64,000 bases of DNA from Tritrichomonas musculus (lineage: Eukaryota; Parabasalia; Tritrichomonadida; Tritrichomonadidae), in NCBI GenBank assembly GCA_039105265.1, contig JAPFFF010000002.1, positions 6,386,001 to 6,450,000 of the forward strand. Direction: 5' to 3'. The notes under the pieces were generated by a model. The model did not search any database. It was not told the DNA's origin and was given only the letters and a program-made list of their open reading frames with translations. Both the position numbers and the translations under genes were made by a program. Below are positions 31,558 to 41,875 of the stretch, piece by piece; position 1 is the stretch's first letter; the number at the start of each line of letters is the position of its first letter.

Positions 31558-32988
31558 ATGTCAGCTAATATCCAGTATGAACCACTAATTGCAAATTTCA
31601 GAAGGCTACTGCAACAAGATTACAGCGAAAAATTCAATCTTTTAATTAATTTCCATTTTAAAAATAATAAATCCAAAGATTTCAAGCTAAGCAAACTTCA
31701 AATTCAAACAACTATCAATAAAGCACGAGTTATATCAAGAAAAATCAATGAGATATATCAAATTGATCCAACTATTTCAGAATACATAGTACAGCTTCCC
31801 ATTATAAATGAAAATGACTATGAAAATGAAAAAAAAGAATACAAGGATGCTATTGAATCGCTTATCAAATCTATAGATGAAAAAATGACCATTTCAATAA
31901 AACAATTCAAGGTCATCCAACTTCTACAAATTTTACTGGACGAGAAAGGCAATGAAATCAACGAAGAGATCAAGCACAAATACAACATGATGAGTTTAAA
32001 TGAATCCTTATCATTTTTATGCACAGATCTACATGATAAATCAATTGAGTACCTATCGTCGCATCTCATAGAATTAATTGATAGTGGCTCTATGAAATAT
32101 TTAGAAGAAGATATCAAGAAAGAAATCATTGAGAAATACTTCTTTGAGCTCAACCAGCGCGAAAAGTGCAAAGAAAAAGGACGAGAAAGAAGACGTTTAG
32201 GGCAAGACAAGAAAGAAGAAATTCTTGAGATATTCAATAAAATGAAGAAAGAAGAAGAGACAGAAAAGATCATTTTTTATTTCATTTTACACCTCGAATT
32301 TGACGAATACAACGATGACATCCTCGATTTCATATACAACAAAGTCGAAGACGATCTGATTGAAAATGAGATATCATTAGTCATCTACAACATCCGTAAA
32401 CACATACTGAAACATCTTGTACAAGAGAAGAGCGAAGCAGCATGCAGCAAGAAGAACGTAATTCCCTGCGAGTACTCGCGAAAGGAACTTTCAGGGATCA
32501 TCAATTATTTGAAAGAGGACGATGTAAAATTGACCGGTGGAGGTGAAATTAATTCATCTTACCCAATATCCAATTTGATCAAGTACGACTCTGACCATAT
32601 AAATGACCGTTACTACAGCGGAAATCCAAACAGACCTACTGAAAAAGACTCATGGATCAAGTTCGATTTTGGCGGTCGAAAAATCAACGTGTCATCTTAC
32701 ACCATCAGATCTAATGAGTGCATTACTAACTCGCACGCACACCCAAAGACATGGACAATCCTCGGATCAAACGACGACGAGCACTGGGAGGTCATAAACC
32801 AGCAGACAAACAGTCCTATTTTGAATGGCAAATATAAGCAGCATCGATTTGAATGTGAAAAAAGTGACAAGTTTTATCGTTACATTCAATATAAACAAGA
32901 CGATTCTTGGGATTCCGATAAGAGATTCCAGTATGTCATTTATCTCTCTTGCATTGAGTTCTTTGGCTCAATTTTGCAAAATGATTAA
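31558..32988 (+). CDS. Coiled/helical protein with C-terminal discoidin domain, 476 aa
   Basis: Residues about 1-300 are helical and highly charged, with a Lys/Glu/Arg-rich segment at 200-235 (KCKEKGRERRRLGQDKKEE). Its arrangement resembles the degenerate BTB/BACK-like halves found ahead of discoidin domains in trichomonad proteins, but no BTB signature is clear. Residues about 320-472 form an F5/8 type C domain: DSWIKFDFGGRKINVSSYTI, HPKTWTILGSNDDEHWEVI, a YRYIQYKQ strand and the closing CIEFFG. There is no signal peptide or lipid-anchor motif, so a cytoplasmic protein is expected. The frame is fully open. AAACTTTTT motifs lie 30-90 bases upstream. Confidence 0.9.
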   Translation: MSANIQYEPLIANFRRLLQQDYSEKFNLLINFHFKNNKSKDFKLSKLQIQTTINKARVISRKINEIYQIDPTISEYIVQLPIINENDYENEKKEYKDAIESLIKSIDEKMTISIKQFKVIQLLQILLDEKGNEINEEIKHKYNMMSLNESLSFLCTDLHDKSIEYLSSHLIELIDSGSMKYLEEDIKKEIIEKYFFELNQREKCKEKGRERRRLGQDKKEEILEIFNKMKKEEETEKIIFYFILHLEFDEYNDDILDFIYNKVEDDLIENEISLVIYNIRKHILKHLVQEKSEAACSKKNVIPCEYSRKELSGIINYLKEDDVKLTGGGEINSSYPISNLIKYDSDHINDRYYSGNPNRPTEKDSWIKFDFGGRKINVSSYTIRSNECITNSHAHPKTWTILGSNDDEHWEVINQQTNSPILNGKYKQHRFECEKSDKFYRYIQYKQDDSWDSDKRFQYVIYLSCIEFFGSILQND

Positions 32989-33864
32989 ATTTTTATTTAC
33001 TTATTTTTCTTATTAAAATAGTTTTTTTATAAACTTCTGTTTATTTATTTAAGTCTAGACCCAAAATACTTTTTTGCTATTTCAAATTTCAAATCGGTAT
33101 ATTTAATTTTGAAATTTATTAAAAAAATTGGATTAATATATAAAATATAAAGATATAATTATTTGAAATTGAGGAAGAGGTAATGCTTTTAAAAATATGA
33201 ATATAAAGATATAATTATTTTTGTTTTTGGTTAAAACTAACTTTTTGAAATAAAATTATTATCGGTTATTCAAAAAGTTTAGTTTTTTTGAAATTTAATC
33301 ATGATTTGCTGTATTTTCCAACATGGGATATTAACTTTGAATCAATCAATTTCAACAACATGATTCATAAATTGTACATTTCATATTGATGTACAATACT
33401 TATTTTTCCCTTCTAATATTTATCTCTAATACAAATATGCACATTTTTGAAGAAAAACTTCCTATTAAAAAAACAATAAAAATAAAACTCTTAATCAAAC
33501 ATCAAGGATAAAAAATATATTTTTAAAGATATTTATTTTTAAAATAAATAAAAAACATTGTATTAATTGAAAAAATAATAATACGAAATATCTCATTTTT
33601 ATATTAAGATAAAGTATAGAAAATAATGTAAATATATAAATACTATATTTTTATACATATAAATATTTTTTATATATCAATTATTTCTAAAAATATTAAT
33701 ATAAATCTGTTTTAAAAAATATGAGTAAATTTTATCAAACATCAAACGATATCATATTAGCTTCTGAATTTTGAGATAGGGAAATCATTTCTTTCAAATC
33801 ATCACAAATTATTGACAAAAAAAATTATCTTTACATCATATATAAAAGAATTCATTTAATTAAA
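32989..33864. other. AT-rich intergenic stretch
   Basis: No supported gene or repeat. Several CAAAAAGTTTAG-like motifs are present, as in other spacers here. Confidence 0.5.
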
Positions 33865-34092
33865 ATGTTTGAGCCACCAGTGACACATAATGATAAGACA
33901 ACGGCAAACAAACAAGATAACACACAGACTCCACCAAAAAAAGTAATATTAGTTATTGGTGAAGATATTTATCAAGAAACTCCACAAAAACCAGTTTTTG
34001 GAATCCCACCACCAAAAAAGTCCGATATTTTTGATTTTTTGCCACCACCTGATAATCAAGAAATACGTTCCCCAACACATGATTTTATTTGA
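33865..34092 (+). CDS. Small proline-rich hypothetical protein, 75 aa
   Basis: A polar, Pro/Lys/Thr-rich product, with PPVTHNDKTTANKQDN, a central KKVILVIGEDIYQETPQKP and FGIPPPKKSDIFDFLPPP. Composition differs from random AT-rich translation, which gives Phe/Ile/Lys/Asn, so a real small or remnant gene is plausible. The ATG is preceded by TTCATTTAATTAAA with an initiator-like TCATT. No domain known. Confidence 0.45.
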   Translation: MFEPPVTHNDKTTANKQDNTQTPPKKVILVIGEDIYQETPQKPVFGIPPPKKSDIFDFLPPPDNQEIRSPTHDFI

Positions 34093-34153
34093 AATTTAGA
34101 ATTTTGTTAAATATAATTAATTTTAATATTTTAATATATAAGTAAAAAATATA

Positions 34154-34382
34154 CAGTACAGTAACAAAACTAAAAACGTATTTTTAATGGAAAATTCCAC
34201 TTTTCTGGGAATATTACCAATTATACATTCAAATTTTAATTGAATTTTTTTGAGAATAAAAAAAAGGAAAATCTAACTTTTTGAAATCTTCTTTTCAATT
34301 TTTATTTTTTGTTTTATCTTTTTTTATCAAAAAGTCAGATTTTCCTTTTTTTGAATCATTTTCCATTTTTGTTACTGTACTG
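34154..34382. mobile_element. Tc1/mariner/pogo-type MITE with TA target duplication
   Basis: The 229-bp element begins CAGTACAGTAACAAAA and ends TTTTGTTACTGTACTG, perfect 16-bp inverted repeats flanked by TA dinucleotides at 34152-34153 and 34383-34384. An internal pair, AAAATCTAACTTTTTGA and TCAAAAAGTCAGATTTT, lets it fold almost end to end. It is non-coding. Confidence 0.85.
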
Positions 34383-34384
34383 TA

Positions 34385-36189
34385 AATACATTATTTGCTA
34401 CTTTCTATCATTTCATTCTTTTTTTTCTTAATAATTATAAAAATTGTTTTTTTACTGATAATAACCAACATCTTTTAGAGTGAATTTCGGAATATATGTT
34501 TATAACTAATAATTCATCATGCATTATGCAAAAATTGATATAAATTTTATTCTGTATGAGGAGGAATTAAATTCAAACAAAGAATTCAAACAAAAGTTGG
34601 AATTATAAAATTATTAGCAAAAGGGTTCGACGTTTGGCGGTTATCATATTCTAAAATTTTAAAAAATTAATAATAAATAATATTAGCATTATCAATAACA
34701 TGATGCAATTTTAAATATGAAGCCGATTCTATTAGCCAAAATAGAGATATTTCACTAAAAAAAATAAAAACAGAAAAAGTTTAACTTTTGAAAGGGGAAA
34801 ATATTTTTGAGTTCTTATCTAATTTCCACTATTCAAAGGGATTTTGGGAATTTGTAAATATCCAAATATATAAATATTTTATAACCTTCATATCATATAT
34901 TCTTTTTTCACCATTTTATTTACATATTTTAAATTAATTAAAAAGTAATTAATTGAATATCATTTAAGATAATACTATTTATGAAAAATAAAATTGAATT
35001 AATACGTTATTATAATTAATTCTCAATTGTGATATACAAATAAACTGAGATAAAATGTAAAAATATATTTTTTAATAATATAAATGTGATTTATAATATA
35101 TATAGTAAATATATAATCATTAATATGAGGATATTACTAATATATTATCAAAAAAATAAGTATTTGTTAATAAAATTTATAAATTTTCAAAATTGTGATA
35201 TTATCAAAATAATTTTTTTCAAAAACTAACATTTAATTCAATTTTAAATTCAAAATTTTTATTTAGAAAAAAATAATAATTTCTTGAATATCAATAATAT
35301 AATTTATTAAAAATTATTTTTATATTTCAAAGATACATATAAATAATGTAAATAGTAAATCATTTAAGAAAATACCTCAAGTAGCATAATAAAAACACTA
35401 TTTTTAATGATTTTTGGAATAAATAATGAATCTTTTAATTTTTATGATATAATAAATGAATCCGAATTCTATTTAAAATTGATTTAAAAATTTATTAATT
35501 AAAAAGAATATCTAATTTTTAAGATATAATTATTTTTCAATCAAAAAAAATTTGAGAGAGTCGACCCCTTTTTTATTAGCCAATAAGCATATTTGAAACA
35601 AAAAGGTATTACAGAATAATTTTTGATTTGCAAATTCTAAATTATTGATCATTTAAATTAAATGTTTATTTTTTATCTGTTTGGTGAAACTTTATTGGAC
35701 TTTTCTCAAAGAGTTGAGAAAATGGTCATCAAAACAAATCAAAAAACTTAATATTAATCAAGTTTTTTTTGACTTCACAAACTAAGAGATCTTTCTTCGT
35801 AAGAGATATCCTTCAAAACTATTCATACTATTTGATTTTATGCATATATAGTATCCATTATATATCATGAATATTTATAATTACTTTGTAATTAGTCCAA
35901 AAAAGTTAAAATAATAATTATTTTGAAGTTTTTTTGATACATGATCTTTTCTAACTTTTTATTTTGGAATATTCGATTCCTTCTTTTCATGCTCAATAAA
36001 ATTATATATTTTATTTGAACATTACTTCAAAGATAAAGTATGATTTGAAAAATGAATTCAAAAAGTTGAATTAATAAACGGAATGATTCAAATTTCGGCG
36101 GTTAAATAATTTTATTTTAAAATATATTATATGAATGGGGAACCTTATTTAAAATATTCGAATTAACCATTTTTTATTGAAAATAATAT
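34385..36189. other. AT-rich intergenic stretch
   Basis: No supported gene. GGCGGTTA occurs at 34636-34643 and 36097-36104. Confidence 0.5.
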
Positions 36190-36198
36190 GTGATTATC

Positions 36199-36719
36199 GG
36201 TTTGAAATAATTACTATTCCAAATGCTCACTTTTTTTTTGAATGAAAAACGATCATTAAGTTGTTCGTCATCAATAATTAAAAACTCATTTAGAAGAATT
36301 TATTTCAACTAGATGCTGTAGTTCGAGTTCAACTGACAGATAGAGATCAACCAGACGATTTAATTCGTCCAGAAGATTGAGTTCAACCAGAAGAATGAGT
36401 TCAATCAGAAGATTTATTTCAACCAGAAGATCTTCTGGACGAATTAAATCGTCTGGTTGATCTCTATCTGTCGGTTGAACTCGATCTTCTGGTTGAACTC
36501 ATTCTTCTAGACGAATTAAATCTTCTGGTTGAACTCATTCTTCTAGACGAATTAAATCTTCTGATTGAACTCGATCTTCTTTTCGAACTACATCTTCTGG
36601 TTAGACTTGGAAACTATTGAATAATTGCTTTTTTGATCGTTATAAAAATGTAAAGTATTCAAAAAAAAAAAAAAAAAAAAAAAAAAAGTGAGCATTTTGA
36701 ATAGTAATTTTTTACAACC
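36199..36719. mobile_element. Fold-back MITE with 9-bp target duplication (Mutator-like)
   Basis: GTGATTATC at 36190-36198 and 36720-36728 flanks a 521-bp element. Its 32-bp termini, GGTT...AATTACTATTC.AAATGCTCAC, are inverted with a few differences. The middle is a large palindrome of AACCAGAAGA/TCTTCTGGTT and AATTCGTC/GACGAATT units centred near 36430. A long A run sits near the right end. The 9-bp duplication is typical of Mutator-like elements. No coding. Confidence 0.88.
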
Positions 36720-37017
36720 GTGATTATCTAATTCATCTTTGAAGATTTGGATTTTACAAATAGTAAATTATATATAGCTATTAATAATCTATCTAAATAT
36801 AAATAATTAGAAAAAGTCTTGGATGACATACACATGAGTAAACTGATTTATTTCTATACCGTTCTTTCTATATTGAAAATTAAAAGTATTAACGATTATT
36901 TTTGATTCAATTGTTTACAGAAAATATCATAGTTATTAAAGAGTGGATTCTGAGGTTTCAAATATAATATCTTTTTATTATGGTTTCAACAAACAATTTA
37001 TGATATTGCTGCCGCCA

Positions 37018-38470
37018 TTTTAACCTAATTTCAAAAGGCATTTGATGAAATTCCAACAAGCATTTAATCTAATTCCAACAAACATTTAATCTAATTTCAG
37101 CAAATATTTTATAAAATTTCAGCCAATATTTTATATGATTTCAGCGAATATTTTATCTAGTTTCAACAAGCAATTAATGGAATTTCAGCAAATCATTTTT
37201 TTTATTTCAACAAATATTTTATGCAATTTCATCAAACATTTTATGTGATTTCAACAAACCTTTTATGGAATTTCAACAGACATTTTATGGAATTTCAACA
37301 AACATTTTATATAATTTCAACAAACCTTTTATATAATTTCAACAAACATTTTATATAATTTCAACAAACATTTCATGTGATTTCAGCAAACATTTTATCT
37401 AATTTCAACAAACCTTTTATGGAATTTCATCAAACATTTCATGCGATTTCAACAAACATTTCATGTGATTTCAACAAACATTTTATCTAATTTCAACAAA
37501 AATTTTATCTAATTTCAACAAAAATTTAAATATAATTTCATCAAACATTTTATGATATTTCAACAAAAATTTCATCAAATTTCATCAAACATTTTATACA
37601 ATTTCAGTAAACATTTTATAAAATTTCAACAAAAATTTTATTATATTTCAACAAACTTTTTATACAATTTCAGTAAACCTTTAATGAAATTTCAACAAAC
37701 ATTTAATGAAATTTCAACCAAAATTTCATTCAATTTCAGCAAGCATTTTATTGTATTTCAGAAAAAATTTTATAAAATTTCAATAAACATTTTATGTAGT
37801 TTTAATAGACATTTTATATAATTACAACAAGCATTTTATCTAGTTTCAACAAACATTTTATTATATTTCAACATACATTTTATATAATTTCAACAAACAT
37901 TTTATCTAGTTTCAACAAACATTTTATTATATTTCAACAAACGTTTTATACAGTTTCAACAAACATTTTATGCAATTTCACCAAGCATTTTATCTAGTTT
38001 CAACAAGCATTTTATCTAGTATCAACAAACATTTTATATAATTTCAACAAGCATTTTATTCAATTTCAACAAACATTTAGTGGAATTCCAACAAGCATTT
38101 TATCTAGTTTCAACAAGCATTTTATATAATTTCAACAAGCATTTTATATAATTTCAACAAGCATTTTATTCAATTTCAACAAACATTTAGTGGAATTTCA
38201 ACAAACATTTTATCTAGTTTCTACAAACATTTTATTCAATTTCACCAAACATTTTATATAATTTTAACAAACATTTTATTATATTTCAACAAACGTTTTA
38301 TGTAATTTCAACAAACTTTTTATATAATTTCAACAAGCATTTTATATAATTTCAACAAACATTTTATTCTATTTCAACAAACGTTTTATAAAATTTCAAT
38401 AAGTATTTTATATAGTTTCAACCAAACATTTTATACAATTTCAACAAGCATTTTATAATTTTTCAACCAA
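37018..38470 (+). repeat. Large minisatellite, AATTTCAACAAACATTTTAT unit
   Basis: About 65 head-to-tail units of 21-23 bp (TTTCAACAA(A/G)CATTTTAT with a variable 3-5-base tail) run for 1.45 kb. The period is not kept at a multiple of three throughout, so it is not a coding repeat. The array ends directly in a frame that opens into the small protein at 38499. Confidence 0.95.
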
Positions 38471-38498
38471 ACCAAACCTAAATGAACAATTAAAAAGT

Positions 38499-38732
38499 AT
38501 GCAAGAACTTAAAAAACAAGAAATAGGTAATTTTCTGAATACTTTAAAGGAACATGAAAAAGATATGAACAGCCCTAGCGAACATGAAAAAGACGCAAAC
38601 AATCATAATGAACAAGAAAAAGATCTGATCAAACCTATTAAAGACGAGAAGCCTCCAAAAGATCAATCAAAAGTTAATATTAATAACTTTGGACGATTTG
38701 CCCAATTTTTGAGAGAAAATGACCCTAATTAA
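38499..38732 (+). CDS. Lys/Glu/Asp-rich hypothetical protein, 77 aa, probably a 3' gene remnant
   Basis: The product is hydrophilic, with three copies of an EHEKD(M/A)N-like unit (NSPSEHEKDANNHNEQEKD) and a C-terminus NNFGRFAQFLRENDPN. The frame stays open upstream of this ATG into the minisatellite (STKPNLNEQLKS precedes Met), so the true 5' end was probably replaced or pushed away by array growth. Function unknown. Confidence 0.5.
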   Translation: MQELKKQEIGNFLNTLKEHEKDMNSPSEHEKDANNHNEQEKDLIKPIKDEKPPKDQSKVNINNFGRFAQFLRENDPN

Positions 38733-38873
38733 ACCATTTTTTCACTTAATTCATGGTATACATATCTTTTTTTTTTTTTATTCAAAAAAATTGAATGATT
38801 TATTTCATTTACTGTTAAGACCAAGCATAAAATTGTTGAGTTAAAATAAAAAAAATAATCATGTTCCAAGATC

Positions 38874-39134
38874 ATGCAACTATTTTTGCCCAAAATTATT
38901 AGACTATCAAGGCAAAAAAATGGAAATTCTAGAAACAATAGAACTAATGGATTAACTCTTAATCATCAATTGATGAGAAATCAATTTCAATCTCAAGCAA
39001 ACCTATATGCCGCACGCTTTGGTGGAGAATTGGTATCTAAATAAACATGAAATAGATCATACTATTGGCAAAGAAGATATAGAACGTTATTATAAATGCT
39101 CCACTTACCTTGAGCAATTAAAAAATGGCTAGAG
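38874..39134 (+). pseudogene. Small decayed gene, unknown family
   Basis: A 56-codon frame from ATG 38874 (MRNQFQSQANLYAARFGGEL near its end) stops at 39044. One frame over, coding sense continues as KHEIDHTIGKEDIERYYKC and YLEQLKNG to a TAG at about 39132. A single frameshift near 39038 joins the two senses. I do not recognise the protein. Confidence 0.5.
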
Positions 39135-39146
39135 ATCGCTAGATGA

Positions 39147-39612
39147 TTATACTTCTTCAGCAACTTCGATTGAAATCTCAGCCTTTAGCGGATGTTCATC
39201 ATTGACATCAATCACAATTCCTTCTTCTATAACTTCAACTGGAAATTCTGCTTTCAAAAAATATCTGTCATTGAGAGAAACCGTTATTCCTTCTTATGTA
39301 ACTTCAAAGAAAATTATGCTTTTAGTTGATGTTCATCATTGACACAAATCACCATTAATTCTTCTGTGAATTCAAAATGATAATATCTTTTCAGAAAATG
39401 CTCATCACAGACACAATTTACAATTCTTTCTTCTGTAAATTCAATCACAAATTCTACTTTCAAAGAAAGTTGATTTTTGAGACAAATCATTATTCCTTTT
39501 TCTGTAAATTCAATTGAAATTATGCATTTTATGGTTGCTCATTGTTGAAAGAAATCACAATTCTTTCTTCTGTCACGTCAATTAGAAATCATGCTTTCGA
39601 TCAATCCTCATC
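39147..39612 (-). pseudogene. Decayed tandem-repeat protein (VTEEGIVI units)
   Basis: About five 87-bp units on the minus strand encode variants of VEVIEEGIVIDVNDEHPLKA. The last two units before the TAA at 39147 are clean; the earlier ones carry frame breaks and stops. The same unit occurs singly at 19948-20090. The protein is probably an old surface or repeat protein and the family is unknown to me. Confidence 0.65.
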
Positions 39613-39949
39613 TGTAAAACTATTCATAGAATAAATAATTGTTTTTTATTGAATTATTATGGTAATTTATTGCAACACAATGTAATGCTCAGAAATGAAA
39701 TTGTAAATAAGAAAAATAAATTTTTAAATTTGACCTTTATTTTTGATCGTTCATCAAACTTTTTGTATGAAAGTAAGTTTTCTACAATTCGCTTAGTATC
39801 AACCTTATCTCGGTCTTTATAGAATCTAACTTCTCTTTACTTATTATTTGATGGATTGATTCGTTTATCCAGCAATAGTCAATAAAAATATTTGAAAAAT
39901 ATTTGCAGATAGATTCAAATTTTAGCTTTTCTTAATGACCATTAAAATT

Positions 39950-40051
39950 TTAATGTTGACTTTGGACATGCAATTTCTGTTATATTTTTAATATATAATG
40001 ATACAAGCGATATCAATATAACAGAAATTGCATGTCTAAAGTCAACATTAA
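39950..40051. repeat. 102-bp hairpin with about 35-bp arms and TTAA ends
   Basis: Arms TTAATGTTGACTTTGGACAT and, inverted, TTAATGTTGACTTTAGACAT continue through GCAATTTCTGTTATAT, with about 30 bases of loop. Both outer ends are TTAA. It sits 14 bases upstream of the ATG at 40066. It could be a tiny TTAA-target MITE or a transcription-related hairpin. Confidence 0.8.
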
Positions 40052-40065
40052 TTTTTATTCATAAG

Positions 40066-41009
40066 ATGAAAGGACACATTGTATCATTATATAATTCAAA
40101 TGATGAATTTATTGCCTCAATTAATGAAAACGATCAGCATAAAATTATTAATTTTGGAGAATCAAATGGAGTACTAGCAATTGAAAGAATATCACAAAAA
40201 GTTGAAGAATTTTCTTATTTATACATCATTTTAGATAAGGCTAATATGAATGAAAACCCACCCAAATGCGATGACATTTATATCTCATCAAATTCAGTAT
40301 CAAGTTTTACAATCAAAAGTTTTGAATCTACATTTGGGAATTTTGACACTTCTCTGTCAAAAAGCAATAATTTTTGTTTATGGTTCACTTTTCCATTTTA
40401 TTCTTCGGTTAATTCTATTGTAAATTTGCCACATTCACAAGTACTTATTGTTGATGATGCTAAAATAAGTACTCACGCAGCCGAACTTGATGTAAAAGGT
40501 TACAATTTATTATATAAACTTTTGAACACTTCCAAAGGAAATATTCATGAAAATGATATTTTCAACTGCATGCCGGAAGATCCAAATGATTTATCAAACT
40601 TTGTTTCATAATAAAAGGTCAATGGATTTTATCATATTAATGCATCAAACGGCATTCTTATCACATATATGTATGAAAAGAATTCAACTGAAATTATTCG
40701 TGATGATAATACAAATGAAAAAACACACAAAAAGCTTTATATCATCGTAGGAATTGCTACTTTTGTTGCAGCTGCTATGTGATAGCCTTAACAATAGTGA
40801 TAATTATTTTGGTCAAGAAAAATAAACCTTATGGCATTGAAAATAAAGATTATGATTCTCAAGAAAGTCAGGGAGATGATTCTAATGAAACAACAAAATA
40901 TGTCTATAGTGAAACAACTAGACATTATTCTGAAGAAACTTCCCTGCATGATCCTAAAGATACTACATCATCTGGTTCTAGTGTAACTAAGAGTACTTCT
41001 AATTGGTAA
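40066..41009 (+). pseudogene. Decayed single-pass membrane protein
   Basis: The frame from ATG 40066 stops at 40609 with two consecutive in-frame TAA codons, then continues in the same frame (GFYHINASNGILITYMYEKN) into a membrane segment, LYIIVGIATFVAAA. A frame change near 40780 leads to VIALTIVIIILVKKNKPYG and a Ser/Thr/Asp-rich cytosolic tail that ends at 41009. This layout (beta-rich ectodomain, one membrane helix, short tail) is that of trichomonad surface proteins. No signal peptide is present, and a 102-bp hairpin lies where the 5' part should be, so the gene is truncated as well. Confidence 0.75.
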
Positions 41010-41875
41010 TGCCATATTTCAAATATGCAGATGATCATCAATAGCGCAAATTTCATACCAATCGACAATTAATACAATAGAAAAAAACCAAAATTTATTC
41101 AATAAATACCACCTTTAAACTTTGAATTTTCAGTTTTTTAATAATAGAATTAATCAAGTATTTGGATAAAAGTCAAAGATTATTTCACATTTTTATCTTT
41201 CTTTATATCAACTTTGCTTTTGGAAATTATATATATTAATTATGATTAATTTTTTAGTTACAATTCTGTATTTGCCAAAAAAGCTAGATTTTCGATGGTA
41301 TTCAATTGGTTTTTTTGAAATCGTACGAAAAATGAACTTTATGTCAGAGATATCTGACTTGATATTATGATCATCTAAATATTTCACATGTTTCTGAATT
41401 ATTGTTCAAAACACTTAGAATTATTTGATTGAAAATGCTAAGCATGATTCCACATTGTGCTTGATCTTTAATCGAATTGACAATTTCAGAATCACGCCAG
41501 TTTAAACTATCTGGCAATGTATTCGTTTTTTGCTGTGGTTTTCTCAAAATGAAATTTTGTCAACCAACTATAGTATGCGTATTGGAAATTATTTCAATTT
41601 TTTTATGATTATTTACAATTTTCCAAATTTTTAATTCTCCGAATGATTTTCTCCAAAATAAATTCGTTTAAATATAATCTTTTTTATGTATCTAAATATC
41701 AATGACAATAACAATGTTAGAAAATTTCAATATCATCATTTTTGAAAAAAAGATTAAATTTAATAAAAATAATAAGGAGTGAATGAAATTAAATGCCAAT
41801 GCCTATAAAAAATGTACTTTTATCAATTGAATATCCAAAAAAGCCATTTTTTCAACTTTGAAACCTCTAAAAAAT
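41010..41875. other. AT-rich intergenic stretch
   Basis: No supported gene. Slightly more complex sequence at 41400-41550 may be worn-out coding DNA, but no frame is convincing. Confidence 0.4.

Noticed and set aside
37018-38470. CRISPR-like array
   Set aside because: Units of 21-23 bp follow each other with no unique spacers and no cas genes. It is an ordinary minisatellite in a eukaryotic genome.
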